Shown piece by piece: positions 1 to 8,275 of a stretch of DNA of 13,704 nucleotides (position 1 is the first letter of the stretch; every line of letters begins with the position of its first letter). Origin of the DNA: DATJFH01 sp035495815 (GTDB taxonomy: Bacteria; Acidobacteriota; Terriglobia; Bryobacterales; Bryobacteraceae); assembly GCA_035495815.1 (NCBI GenBank), contig DATJFH010000053.1:1-13704 (forward strand). Reading direction: 5' to 3'. Under the pieces are notes generated by a model, which was not told the origin of the DNA, searched no databases, and was given only the letters and a program-made list of their open reading frames with translations. Made by a program: the position numbers and the translations under genes.

Positions 1-2767
1 CGGCGCTTTTCGCGGCCTCTCCGGCGAGTCGGTTGACGAGGTCGCCGGGGATGGCGCCCGGAGGCAGAACGCCCGTCCCGCCGGTCGCCAGGCGGATGAG
101 GTCTTCACTCCGCCGTCTGTAAATATCCAGAAAGGCGTCGAAAACGGCGGCCACCAGCACTGCGCCGCGCTCGTGCGCTTCGGTGGCGTTGCGGTACTGG
201 TCGCGCGCGGGCTGGGCGGGGCGCCACTGGTTGTCTTTATCCAGCCGACCGATGGCGCTCCGCAGCGCTCCGTATTGGCCGATCCCCTCGCCGAACTGCA
301 GCGCCAGCTGCCCGAGCAGGTTCTGCTGGAAGAGGTCGCCGCGGGTGCGGGCGATCTGATCGCGCAGGGCTTCCCGCACGGTGAAGTGCTGGAACAGCGC
401 GACGATGTCGGCGAAGGCTTCGTGAAACGCCGCCACATCGGAGTTGGACGGCTCGCCGAAGTAACGATGCAGACCGTCGAGCAGCGCGTGCGTGGTCTCG
501 TGGGCGACGATGTCATGGGAGAGGCAGCAGAACACCGCTCCGCCGGGAAGATTCGCGCCGTTGTCGGCCGCTGGGAAGTAGCCGAGCAGCAGCGCCTTCT
601 TGGCCGGGCTGTAATACGAGTTCGCTTCGCGGATGGCATGCGGATAAATCCGCAGGCGCCGCACATAGCGGCTCTCCACCACGCCCGCTGAATTCTTCAC
701 AAGGCGGGGCGCCCAGAGAGCGACCCGGCCCAGCGCGCGCTCGAAATGGTGGATCGTCTTCATGGCCACGGCATAGGCCATCTGCTGATGGAAGCGGGGA
801 TCGGCTTCGGATGGAGCGAAGCCTTCCTGGGAGAGCACGAAGGGATGGTCGAGATCGGCCGGCGAATAGCAGCAGCCGGTGGCCGGATCGGCGTCGATCA
901 CCTCGATGTATTCACCGACCGGCCCCGGTTCCAGTTCTTCCCATTTGACCTGGAGCGTGGTCTGGTTGATGGAAAGGAAGTCCGTGCCGTAGCCGAGCAG
1001 CGGGTCGAAGGCGAACACTCGCAGCTTGCGGGTGAGGGGCCGCGCCAGCGGCGGATGCATGGCCAGTTCGAGGCGGCGGGCGTCGGGGGCGGGCAATGCG
1101 GAGACTGGAGGCGGGCAGGACTTCACGGAAGGCGCCGCATGGGGTTCGAGCAGGCTGCGCAGGGCTTTCGACGCGCCCGGCGCGTCATGAAGAAGTTCGA
1201 TGACGCGCTGGCGGTCGGCTGCGGAAAGCTCGCCTGGATTTTCCGGATCGGGCAGGAGCCGCTCGAGGTCCGCCGAGCGCTGGGAGATCTGCAAGGCTTC
1301 CAGCTCGAGCATGGACCGGCGCGCGTCGGGAGCGGCCCCGAGTCCCGTGAGGACGCGCAGGAACGGGAAGCTGGCTGCATCCTCGGGCTGCCTGCGGAGC
1401 ATGGCCGCCGGGGCAGGCTGCTGGGATAGCGCCGCGTTCGCCCGCAGCGCGCCCCGGCCCAGACGCTCTCCCAGCGCCGGGCTGTCCAGACGGGCCGAAT
1501 CGAAGAGCGCCTTGCGGACCGATTCCACGCGCATCCAGCCCTCGGGGTAAGCTTCCCATTCCGCTTTGAACTTCTGGATCCAGAGCGCGGCGGCGGCGGC
1601 CACTTGCGGCGTGGCGGCGGAAGTGCCGCGGCCGTCATGGTCCACAATCGCGCCGCCGCCGAGCCGCGCCCAGGGCGTGTTGGGTGTGTAGCCGGCGAGC
1701 GCGGCCGCCATTTTGCGTGCGGGGCCGTAATTGCCGGCCATGATATTCAACGGCAGGTCCGCATAGGGACGGCCGTCCGCCATGACGCCGCAGGCCGCGA
1801 CCACCCGACTGTAGCGGGCCGGGTACACGATGCTGCGCACCGGCAAGGCGCCGAAATTGTTCCCGGCGGCGGTGACGATGAAGACACCCAGATCGTAGAG
1901 CGCGTTGACCGCGTCCGTCCAGGCGTGTGACGCCAGGCCGCCCATGCTCATGGTGATGACGTGTGCGCGCTTGCCTCGATCGCCGTAGAGTCCATAAACG
2001 TAATCGAACGCCCGGCCGACGGCGCTGTTGCTGAACAGTACGACGGCGTTCGCCACCCGTATGGGAATCACGTCCAGAAAGGGCGCGCCGCCGAGCGGCG
2101 TACCATCGACGGCCGCACCGGCGAGCAGGCTGAGCGTGCCGGCGCCGTGGCCGAGGTTGGTAAGGATTCCGAAGCTGTGGTCCGCCGCATCGTCCGGCAA
2201 ATCCGGGTCGACGAAGTTCTTCTGCAGATCGCGGCGCAGGAATTGCGGCAGCGTCTGGTGGTCCGGATCGTATCCGGTGTCGAGGTGGGCGATGCGGACG
2301 CGGTCCGGGGGCCGGCCGATGGCATCGCGGGCCGCTTCGAGCTGCGAGTGGTCGTCATCGCGGAACCAGAACAGTCCAGAGCCGGCCGGGAGTCGGGAAT
2401 CCGGGGCATCCGCCGTACGCGTGGCCTGTACGGCGTCGAAGGCAAGATCGGCCGACGCTCCGGTCACCCATTGCTGTTCGAAATCCGGTTCGGCGAACTG
2501 CGCCGCGGGCATGCCGGCGATTCCGAAGCCGGATCGGACCAGGGAGTGGCAGAGATCCCAGGCGTTGATTTCCTGCGCCGCCTGATCCACTCCGACGATG
2601 TGCCACTCCGGCGCCGCCGAGGCCGCCGGTCCCAAGGATGGGCGGATACTGTCGAAGAGGCGATCGAAGCTGGCCGATAGCGAGGTGTTGCCGTATGTCA
2701 GCGTGGCGCGGGGCGGAGCGGCGGGTATTCTGGCGAGCACACGCGGGGCGCGGTTGATGGGAAGCAT
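1..2767 (-). CDS. Fusion of S8 subtilisin-like peptidase and thermolysin-like zinc peptidase (3' end outside window)
   Basis: A single uninterrupted reading frame runs from an ATG at 2767 to the left edge (922 codons plus one base). Residues about 155-420 form a subtilase domain: catalytic Asp163 in HLDTGYD, His207 in GHGAGT, oxyanion Asn303 in TAAGNN and Ser383 in GTSAATPQ, in the usual order with plausible spacing. After a Pro/Ala-rich linker (about 420-600), residues about 600-922 resemble the uncharacterised M4-like gluzincins: zinc motif HETTH at 756-760 (Glu757 catalytic), third ligand Glu783 in HEAFAD, and a later segment near 'HERGAVLVAAVFDAF'. Both active sites look intact. The N-terminus (MLPINRAPRVLARIP) shows no signal peptide, so the location is probably cytoplasmic or it is released by another route. 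The start is supported by GAGGAGG 11 bases upstream, overlapping the stop of the preceding gene. Function is unknown; bulk peptide degradation, self-activation of one protease by the other, or an effector role are all possible. Domain calls are firm; role is not. Confidence 0.88.
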   Translation of the reverse strand, partial: MLPINRAPRVLARIPAAPPRATLTYGNTSLSASFDRLFDSIRPSLGPAASAAPEWHIVGVDQAAQEINAWDLCHSLVRSGFGIAGMPAAQFAEPDFEQQWVTGASADLAFDAVQATRTADAPDSRLPAGSGLFWFRDDDHSQLEAARDAIGRPPDRVRIAHLDTGYDPDHQTLPQFLRRDLQKNFVDPDLPDDAADHSFGILTNLGHGAGTLSLLAGAAVDGTPLGGAPFLDVIPIRVANAVVLFSNSAVGRAFDYVYGLYGDRGKRAHVITMSMGGLASHAWTDAVNALYDLGVFIVTAAGNNFGALPVRSIVYPARYSRVVAACGVMADGRPYADLPLNIMAGNYGPARKMAAALAGYTPNTPWARLGGGAIVDHDGRGTSAATPQVAAAAALWIQKFKAEWEAYPEGWMRVESVRKALFDSARLDSPALGERLGRGALRANAALSQQPAPAAMLRRQPEDAASFPFLRVLTGLGAAPDARRSMLELEALQISQRSADLERLLPDPENPGELSAADRQRVIELLHDAPGASKALRSLLEPHAAPSVKSCPPPVSALPAPDARRLELAMHPPLARPLTRKLRVFAFDPLLGYGTDFLSINQTTLQVKWEELEPGPVGEYIEVIDADPATGCCYSPADLDHPFVLSQEGFAPSEADPRFHQQMAYAVAMKTIHHFERALGRVALWAPRLVKNSAGVVESRYVRRLRIYPHAIREANSYYSPAKKALLLGYFPAADNGANLPGGAVFCCLSHDIVAHETTHALLDGLHRYFGEPSNSDVAAFHEAFADIVALFQHFTVREALRDQIARTRGDLFQQNLLGQLALQFGEGIGQYGALRSAIGRLDKDNQWRPAQPARDQYRNATEAHERGAVLVAAVFDAFLDIYRRRSEDLIRLATGGTGVLPPGAIPGDLVNRLAGEAAKSA

Positions 2768-2778
2768 TCTCGGCTCCG

Positions 2779-2785
2779 CCTCCTC
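2779..2785 (-). promoter_or_regulatory. Shine-Dalgarno GAGGAGG of the protease fusion
   Basis: Reads GAGGAGG on the minus strand, 11 bases before the ATG at 2767. Its first two bases belong to the TGA stop of the upstream 158-residue gene (TGAGGAGG), so ribosomes ending on the small gene stop directly on this site. This fixes the start of the fusion protein and suggests translational coupling. Confidence 0.7.
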
Positions 2786-3260
2786 ACTGTTTCGGCTTGG
2801 GCCAAAGCGACCGGCGCCAGGGGTGGTCCGGCGCGGGCTTTTGCCGCGGAGCGGCGCAGTCTGTTGTTTCCACGGCCGCCGGAGCCGTCCCATCACAGCT
2901 CTTGAGAGCCTCCCGAGGCCGGCGGCGGGATCGCTGCAGGCGCGCGAGCTGACGCTGAATCTTGGTTATAGCGTGCTCGAGTCGGCGGGTCACAAGGGAT
3001 TCAGCTACGTCCGTACGCGCCAGTTTCCACTGCACGACCGCCATCTGCTCGAGGTAGCGCCATTCGGTCCCGTTTTGAGGCTGCCACTCGGCTTGAAGAT
3101 CGGCGCAGAGCTGGAGGAAATCGTCCCCCCACTCGACAGGCAGTGCCGTAGTGAGGCCATTGAATTCGACCGCGTCCCGTCCCCCGGGAGTCTTGGGACC
3201 GGTCGTTTTTTGCGTATTGCGTTCTTGTTTCGCCATGTTTTTCCGTACAAACGAAGCCAT
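2784..3260 (-). CDS. Small basic protein of unknown function with K-T-T-G-P-K-T-P motif
   Basis: 158 residues. Residues 17-38 carry QKTTGPKTPGGRDAVEFNGL, followed by EWQPQNGTEWRYLEQMAVVQW (about 58-78, key residues W59, Q60, P61, W67, W78), then a basic, probably helical stretch (about 92-115, rich in R, K and Q) and a Pro/Lys tail. The order 'K-S/T-T-G-P-K/R-T ... EWQP ... E ... A...W.L.R' matches a family of short uncharacterised proteins that I recall as numerous in Solibacter-like genomes; no function is known for it. The start at 3260 (MASFVRKN) is preferred because GGCGGA lies six bases upstream; a second ATG at 3236 (MAKQERN) is possible. The open frame extends further upstream, but into the divergent hydrolase gene, so longer starts are unlikely. 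It precedes the protease fusion by 16 bases and is probably co-transcribed with it. A nucleic-acid-binding or regulatory role would fit the charge, but that is a guess. Confidence 0.68.
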   Translation of the reverse strand: MASFVRKNMAKQERNTQKTTGPKTPGGRDAVEFNGLTTALPVEWGDDFLQLCADLQAEWQPQNGTEWRYLEQMAVVQWKLARTDVAESLVTRRLEHAITKIQRQLARLQRSRRRPREALKSCDGTAPAAVETTDCAAPRQKPAPDHPWRRSLWPKPKQ

Positions 3261-3615
3261 TTTTTGTCCGCCGAACATTAGTGACGGGATTTCCAGACGA
3301 GCAAAAACCAGTTGGCGGACGGTTTTAAGAAATACGCTCTCCGTGCGGAACGGCTGCGGTGAGAGCGGTTCTTCTGCCTTAACAATAAGCGGCGACAGGG
3401 ATGGGAACGGCCGCCTCGGACCCGGGAATCGGGCTAAGGAATTGATTTTGATAATCAAATTAAATAACAACCTGTTGTGATTGTCTTTTTCGGACGTTCG
3501 CCGGCTTTTTGACGGGAAAGACGTAACGGGGGCAAAACCTACACGACCGAAACAGCCTGACTCAGGTAACTGAAGTAGAGGATCGAATCCCGGCGGGTGT
3601 AAACTAACATGCCAT
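3261..3615. other. Divergent intergenic region with AT-rich block
   Basis: 355 bases without a convincing gene, between the divergently transcribed 158-residue gene and the S12 hydrolase. Most of it is moderately GC-rich, but 3436-3500 is strongly AT-rich compared with the rest of the window and holds two short palindromes. Nearer the minus-strand gene, AAAACC (3304-3309) and GGTTTT (3321-3326) could pair across an 11-base loop in the 5' leader of that gene. TTGACG at 3509-3514 resembles a -35 box but has no matching -10 at normal spacing. Promoters for both flanking genes must lie here or nearby, but I cannot place them confidently. Confidence 0.6.
3447..3478. promoter_or_regulatory. Candidate operator: two palindromes in AT-rich DNA
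   Basis: TTTGAT-A-ATCAAA (3447-3459) is a perfect 6-base inverted repeat around one central base. ACAAC-CT-GTTGT (3467-3478) is a perfect 5-base inverted repeat around two bases. Their centres are about 20 bases apart, roughly two helical turns, in the most AT-rich part of the divergent region. This is what a binding site for dimeric regulators would look like, but short palindromes also arise by chance in AT-rich DNA, and no regulator gene lies in the window. Confidence 0.3.
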
Positions 3616-4863
3616 ATGAAACGGATCACCCTGGCGTTAGTCACACTGTTCACCACGCTCTCGGCGGGCAGCCTTCCCACCTCCACGCCCGAAGAGGCCG
3701 GTCTCTCGACCGAGCGTCTGAAACGGGTTCATGCGCTGGTGCAGCGATACATCGATAAGGGGGAGATCGCCGGAGCCGTGTCGCTGGTGGCCCGGCGTGG
3801 ACGGATCGCACACTTCGAGGCGCAGGGATGGATGGATCTCGAAACACGAAAGCCCGTCCGGAACGACACGATTTTCCGGCTCGCCTCCATGACCAAGCCG
3901 GTCACCAGCCTCGCGGTGATGATGCTCCACGAAGAGGGACACTTCCTCCTGGACGACCCGGTGTCCAAGTTTCTCCCTGAGTTCAAGGACGCCAAGGTGG
4001 CCATCGCCAACGCTCCGAACGAACGGCACGAGGCCGGCTACCGTCTTGTGCCGGCGGAACGCCCGATCACGATCCGCCAGCTCCTGACCCACTCCGCCGG
4101 ACTGGCCAGCGGCAGCGGCGGTCCGACCATGGGACTGATGAAAGCGCTCTCCGCCGGGCGCAAACCGGAAGATTTGCTGGCGGACCACATCCGCCGCCTG
4201 GCCGGGTTGCCGCTGAACTTCCAACCCGGCGCCGCCTGGGAGTACGGACCGGCGACGGACGTGCTCGGCCGCCTGGTGGAGGTGATCTCGGGGCAGCCGC
4301 TCGACCAGTTTTTCCGGCGTCGGATTCTGGCTCCCCTGGAGATGAACGACACGTGGTTTTATCTCCCGGACGACCGGCTCCCGCGGCTGGTGTCGGCGTA
4401 TGCGAAGAAGGACGGCGCGCTCGAAAAGCTGACGGCGCCCGGGCCGGCGAGCCGTACGGGCCGCTACTTCGGAGGCGGCGGCGGCCTGGCCGGCACGGCC
4501 GGGGATTACTACCGTTTGTGCCAGATGTTCCTCAACGGCGGCCAGTTCAACGGCGTACGGCTGGTGAGCCGCAAGACCGTGGAAGCCATGACGGTGAACC
4601 AGATCGGACGCCTGCCGCTCTGGCAGGACTCATATAAGAGCTACGGGTTCGGACTGGGGTTCCGCGTGCGGGAGCAGGTCGGGCAATCGGCGACGCTCGG
4701 GTCGGCGGGCGAGTATGGTTGGGGCGGAGCGTACGGAACCTACTTCTGGGTCGATCCGAAAGAGCAGATGATCGGAATCCTGATGATCCAGCTGATGCCC
4801 TATGCGCACATCAACCTGCGGCCTGAGTTTCAGAACGCGGTGACCCAGGCTATCGTCGATTAA
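3616..4863 (+). CDS. Exported serine hydrolase, beta-lactamase/S12 family
   Basis: 415 residues, normal for the family that includes class C beta-lactamases, EstB-type esterases and D-aminopeptidases. The N-terminus (MKRITLALVTLFTTLSAGS) is a signal peptide, so it acts in the periplasm or outside. The nucleophile motif S-x-x-K is SMTK (Ser91, Lys94). The second motif has Tyr210 in WEYGPATDVLG, where many relatives have YSN, so the usual Asn is replaced. The third motif lies in GWGGAYGTYFWVDP (368-381), as in the esterase/peptidase branch rather than true beta-lactamases. Substrate cannot be told from sequence; an ester, amide or D-amino-acid peptide is likely. There is no clear Shine-Dalgarno; TAAACT (3600-3605) lies ten bases before the ATG, so transcription might start almost at the start codon. 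The receptor gene follows after 50 bases on the same strand, suggesting shared expression. Confidence 0.9.
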   Translation: MKRITLALVTLFTTLSAGSLPTSTPEEAGLSTERLKRVHALVQRYIDKGEIAGAVSLVARRGRIAHFEAQGWMDLETRKPVRNDTIFRLASMTKPVTSLAVMMLHEEGHFLLDDPVSKFLPEFKDAKVAIANAPNERHEAGYRLVPAERPITIRQLLTHSAGLASGSGGPTMGLMKALSAGRKPEDLLADHIRRLAGLPLNFQPGAAWEYGPATDVLGRLVEVISGQPLDQFFRRRILAPLEMNDTWFYLPDDRLPRLVSAYAKKDGALEKLTAPGPASRTGRYFGGGGGLAGTAGDYYRLCQMFLNGGQFNGVRLVSRKTVEAMTVNQIGRLPLWQDSYKSYGFGLGFRVREQVGQSATLGSAGEYGWGGAYGTYFWVDPKEQMIGILMIQLMPYAHINLRPEFQNAVTQAIVD

Positions 4864-4877
4864 GCCGGCTGTTGGGA

Positions 4878-4904
4878 TAGAATTGATCTATTGAACTTGG
4901 GGGA
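4878..4904 (+). promoter_or_regulatory. Possible -10 (TAGAAT) and Shine-Dalgarno (GGGGGA) of the receptor gene
   Basis: TAGAAT at 4878-4883 matches the -10 consensus at five of six positions, within the 50-base gap after the hydrolase gene; no good -35 is seen upstream. GGGGGA at 4899-4904 sits nine bases before the ATG at 4914 and supports that start. The receptor could therefore have its own promoter as well as read-through from the hydrolase gene. Confidence 0.4.
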
Positions 4905-4913
4905 TCACTGATC

Positions 4914-7900
4914 ATGTCTATCGGGCTTCGATTTGTTGCGAGCGCTTTTCTGTTTCTTTACGGCGCGGCGCTCGGCGCGCAGTTTGTCCGTGGAACCATT
5001 CTTGGCACGGTTTCAGACGAATCGGGAGCGGTGATTCCGGGCGCCGAAGTCGTTCTCAAGAACGCCGGCACCAACGAGACGAAGACCGCCACCACCGACG
5101 AGGGAGGCGCTTACACCTTCCCCGCCCTGCTTCCGGCGGTTTACAGCGTTCAGGTGACCCGTACCGGTTTTAAGGCCCGGCTGGTCACCGATGTCAAGCT
5201 CGAAGTCAATCAGACGGCCCGCGTGGACGTGAAGCTGCCGGTGGGCGAAGTGGCCGAACGCGTCGAAGTGCTGGCGAGCGCGATGCTGCTCAAGACCGAC
5301 ACCTCCGAGATCGGGCACGTCGTCAGCAACAAGCAGATCGTGGATCTTCCGCTCAACGGGCGCGATTACCTGTCCCTGGCGCGGCTGATCCCGGGCGTGG
5401 TTCCTTCCCGCGCCGGTGCCACGCTCGGACAGAAGGGCGTCAGCCGGTCGGTTAACTCGGTGGGCGCGCGCGACACCTCCGTCAGCTATCTTCTCGACGG
5501 CGTCGATACCAACGATGTTTCCTTTCAAACTCCCTCGGTGACGCCTTCGATCGACGCCATTCAGGAGTTCAAGGTGCTGCAGAACGCGTACTCGGCGGAG
5601 TTCGGCCGGGGAGCTACCCAGATATTGGCGGCCATCAAGGGAGGCTCCAACGAGTGGCACGGCTCGTTGTTCGAATTCAACCGGAACGACAAGCTGGCCT
5701 CGCGCAGCTTTTTCCAGCCGTCCAAGCCGGCGGCGCTCAAGCAGAATCAGTTCGGCGCCACCTTTGGCGGACCCGTCCTCAAGGACCGCACGTTCTTCTT
5801 CCTGAATTACGAGGGGCAGCGCATCCGCACCGCCGGCACCGGTTTCGGTTTCGTGCCGACTCCCCAGGAGGTGCAGGGCGATTTCAGCGCCGCCGGCGAG
5901 CCGCGCGTGTTCGATCCGAACACCTTCGACGCCGCGACACGCACGCGCCAGCAGTTTCCCGGCAATCGGATTCCGGCCAACCGGTTTTCGGCGCGCGCCT
6001 TGAAAGTAACTCCGCTTTTCCAGCAGCCGAACTATTCCGGGCGTCCCGGACAGAACTATGCGCGGGACGTGCCGCAGATCAACGACAACAACCAGGGGAA
6101 CGCGCGCGTCGACCACCGCTTCTCGGCCGGCGACAGTTTCTTCGCGCGATACTCGATCCTCGATTCGTTCCGGACGCGTAACGGCCTGATCCCGCTTTCG
6201 GGCACGTTGGACACCATTCGCGGGCAGAACATCGCGCTGAACTGGGTCCACACGTTCTCGCCGTCGGTCGTGAACGAGATGAGGCTCGGTTTTAACCGCA
6301 ACAAGTACCTGACGCCTCCGGAAGGTTCGATCGGCGAGAATCCGGCGCGCGATCTGTTCGGCATCACCAATACGACCACCAGCCCGATCGGATCGTTCGG
6401 CCTTCCCGCCTTCAGTTTTTCGGGTGGGTATTCCGGACTCGGACCCGGTTCGCAATTTCCGCAGAATGCCATTACTCAAACCTGGCAGCTGGTGGATAGC
6501 GTCACCTGGCTGCGCCACGCGCACAGCCTGAAAGCGGGGGTGGACCTTCGCCGCACCCGGTTGACCCAATTCGTGGCGAATAACGACCGGGGCAGTTTCA
6601 ATTTCACCGGACAATTCACGAATCTGCCTTCCGCCAGCGCCGGAACGGGAAGCTCGATCGCGGACCTGCTGTTGGGACTTCCACTGACCGCCGCGGCGGC
6701 GACCGGCGACCAGCTGGGGCACAATTACAACGAGCTGTACGGATTTTACTTCCAGGACGACTGGAAGATTTCGCGGCGCCTGACGCTCAACCTGGGAGTA
6801 AGATACGAGTACATCGCTCCGTGGCGGGAAAAACTGGACCGCTACACCATGCTCGATTTCAACGATGCCGGCGGACGGCTGCTGCTGGCGAACTCGTCGA
6901 AGGCCTTCACGCCAGGCCAGGGCATCGTGGACACCGGCAAGCAGATTTCGCGAAGTATCATCGAGCCCGACCTGAACAACTGGGCTCCGCGCATCGGGCT
7001 GGCGTTCCGGCCGATGGAGCGGTTCGTCATCCGCAGCGGCTACGGCGTGTTTTACGATATCCAGGAAGGCAACGAGGCGCAGTTCCTCCGCAACAACGCG
7101 CCGTTTATCATTGTCCAGAACTACAGCTCCGATCCGCTGACGCCCACCATCCGATTCGATACGCTGTTTCCGGCCGGCGCGAGTTTGCCGTCCGGAGCCA
7201 TCCAGCCGTTCACGCTGTCGACATTCCGCACACCCTATGTGCAGCAGTGGAATTTCAACATCGAACACGAGCTGATGCCGAACCTGTTGTGGGAGGTAGG
7301 TTATGTGGGCTCGAAGGGCACACACCTGCTGCGGCGCACGAATTTCCAGCAGGGTGACAATATTCTTGTGAAAGATCCGGCGAACCCCACCCCGCTGGCG
7401 CAGCGGGTGCGTTATCCGAACTTCTCGCCCACGCTGATCATCGGCAGCGAGAACGGCTCCTCATCGACCTATCACGGGCTGATCACGAAGCTGGAAAGGC
7501 GCTACGCCAACGGAATCTCGTTCCTGGTTTCGTACTCGTATTCGAAATCGATCGATGACGGCTCCGGCTCGTCCAATTTCACGGGAACTCCGTCGAACGC
7601 CCAATGCCGTTGTGACCTGCGCGGCGCCAAGGGCCCGTCCGCTTTCGACATCACGCATCGCGGGGTCGCCAGCTACAGCTACGATCTGCCGCTCGGCAGG
7701 GGCCACCGCTTCATGAGCGGCGGCGCCGCGGACAAATTGTTCGGAGGCTGGCAGGTGAACGGGATCACCAGCCTGCAGACCGGACCGCCGTTCCAGATAC
7801 AGACGCAGGGCGACAACGCCAACATCGGGTCCGGCGCGGGAAGCTCCAATCACCAGAGGCCCAACGTGGTGGGCGACCCCTACGCCGGCGTCGATACCGG

Positions 7901-8228
7901 CGCGAACATCCGAAACCGGGGTGTCAACGCCGGCACGTTCTATTTCAACCGCGGCGCTTACGTTCTGCCGCCGCTGTTCCGGCTGGGCAATCTCGGCAAG
8001 AACACGCTGCGGGGACCCGGGGCTCAGAGTACGAACCTGTCGGTTCTCAAGAACACCCGCATCACCGAGCGATTCAATACCCAACTCCGGGCGGAGTTCT
8101 TCAACGTGTTCAATCAGACCAGCTTCGAGATCCCGGGGAACTCGGTAGCTACTCCGACATACGGCATTATCAACGGCGTCACCAGCAGCGGACGCGTGAT
8201 CCAGTTTGCGTTGAAGCTGCTGTTTTAA
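4914..8228 (+). CDS. Oar-like TonB-dependent outer-membrane receptor with carboxypeptidase-regulatory-like domain
   Basis: 1104 residues. Residues 1-22 are a signal peptide ending ALGA before QFVRG. Residues about 27-110 are a carboxypeptidase regulatory-like beta-sandwich (TILGTVSDESGAVIPGAEV ... DEGGAYTFPALLPAVYSVQV). Residues about 125-260 form a plug with DLPLNGRDYLSLARLIPGVV, the conserved signature of this group. The remainder is the beta-barrel, with alternating aromatic strands (for example FYFQDDWKISRRLTLNLGVR), ending VIQFALKLLF with the terminal Phe used for barrel assembly. It should sit in the outer membrane and import, bind or export a large ligand using TonB energy; I see no clear TonB box, common in this group. 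Such receptors are greatly expanded in Acidobacteriota and related Myxococcus Oar, with few known substrates. Placement after an exported serine hydrolase suggests that the ligand may be a product of that enzyme (inference). Confidence 0.93.
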   Translation: MSIGLRFVASAFLFLYGAALGAQFVRGTILGTVSDESGAVIPGAEVVLKNAGTNETKTATTDEGGAYTFPALLPAVYSVQVTRTGFKARLVTDVKLEVNQTARVDVKLPVGEVAERVEVLASAMLLKTDTSEIGHVVSNKQIVDLPLNGRDYLSLARLIPGVVPSRAGATLGQKGVSRSVNSVGARDTSVSYLLDGVDTNDVSFQTPSVTPSIDAIQEFKVLQNAYSAEFGRGATQILAAIKGGSNEWHGSLFEFNRNDKLASRSFFQPSKPAALKQNQFGATFGGPVLKDRTFFFLNYEGQRIRTAGTGFGFVPTPQEVQGDFSAAGEPRVFDPNTFDAATRTRQQFPGNRIPANRFSARALKVTPLFQQPNYSGRPGQNYARDVPQINDNNQGNARVDHRFSAGDSFFARYSILDSFRTRNGLIPLSGTLDTIRGQNIALNWVHTFSPSVVNEMRLGFNRNKYLTPPEGSIGENPARDLFGITNTTTSPIGSFGLPAFSFSGGYSGLGPGSQFPQNAITQTWQLVDSVTWLRHAHSLKAGVDLRRTRLTQFVANNDRGSFNFTGQFTNLPSASAGTGSSIADLLLGLPLTAAAATGDQLGHNYNELYGFYFQDDWKISRRLTLNLGVRYEYIAPWREKLDRYTMLDFNDAGGRLLLANSSKAFTPGQGIVDTGKQISRSIIEPDLNNWAPRIGLAFRPMERFVIRSGYGVFYDIQEGNEAQFLRNNAPFIIVQNYSSDPLTPTIRFDTLFPAGASLPSGAIQPFTLSTFRTPYVQQWNFNIEHELMPNLLWEVGYVGSKGTHLLRRTNFQQGDNILVKDPANPTPLAQRVRYPNFSPTLIIGSENGSSSTYHGLITKLERRYANGISFLVSYSYSKSIDDGSGSSNFTGTPSNAQCRCDLRGAKGPSAFDITHRGVASYSYDLPLGRGHRFMSGGAADKLFGGWQVNGITSLQTGPPFQIQTQGDNANIGSGAGSSNHQRPNVVGDPYAGVDTGANIRNRGVNAGTFYFNRGAYVLPPLFRLGNLGKNTLRGPGAQSTNLSVLKNTRITERFNTQLRAEFFNVFNQTSFEIPGNSVATPTYGIINGVTSSGRVIQFALKLLF

Positions 8229-8275
8229 ACGGCGACACGCCAACCGGCCCTCGCAGCCAGCCGCGGCTTGCCGGC

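Noticed and set aside
173..2680. Several plus-strand open frames opposite the protease fusion
   Set aside because: The minus strand carries one continuous frame with both catalytic motif sets; the plus-strand frames have no recognisable motifs or ribosome sites.
3583..3602. tRNA-like 3' end (TCGAATCCCGGCGGGTGTA) before the S12 gene
   Set aside because: The T-loop lacks a pairing T-stem, and no anticodon arm or matching acceptor strand is found at tRNA distance upstream. It might be a remnant attachment site, but no integrase or second copy is in the window.
3261..3686. Longer start for the 158-residue protein (300 residues from 3686)
   Set aside because: It would overlap the divergent hydrolase start and run through the AT-rich non-coding block; the family motif lies entirely after 3260.
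5013..7325. 770-codon open frame antisense to the receptor gene
   Set aside because: Opposite-strand shadow in GC-rich coding DNA; its translation is Arg/Gly/Val-rich with no domain pattern, while the plus strand encodes a clear receptor.
8229..8275. GC-rich inverted repeats between the convergent receptor and decarboxylase genes
   Set aside because: Only short or poorly placed stems and no T-run in either direction, so I do not call a terminator.
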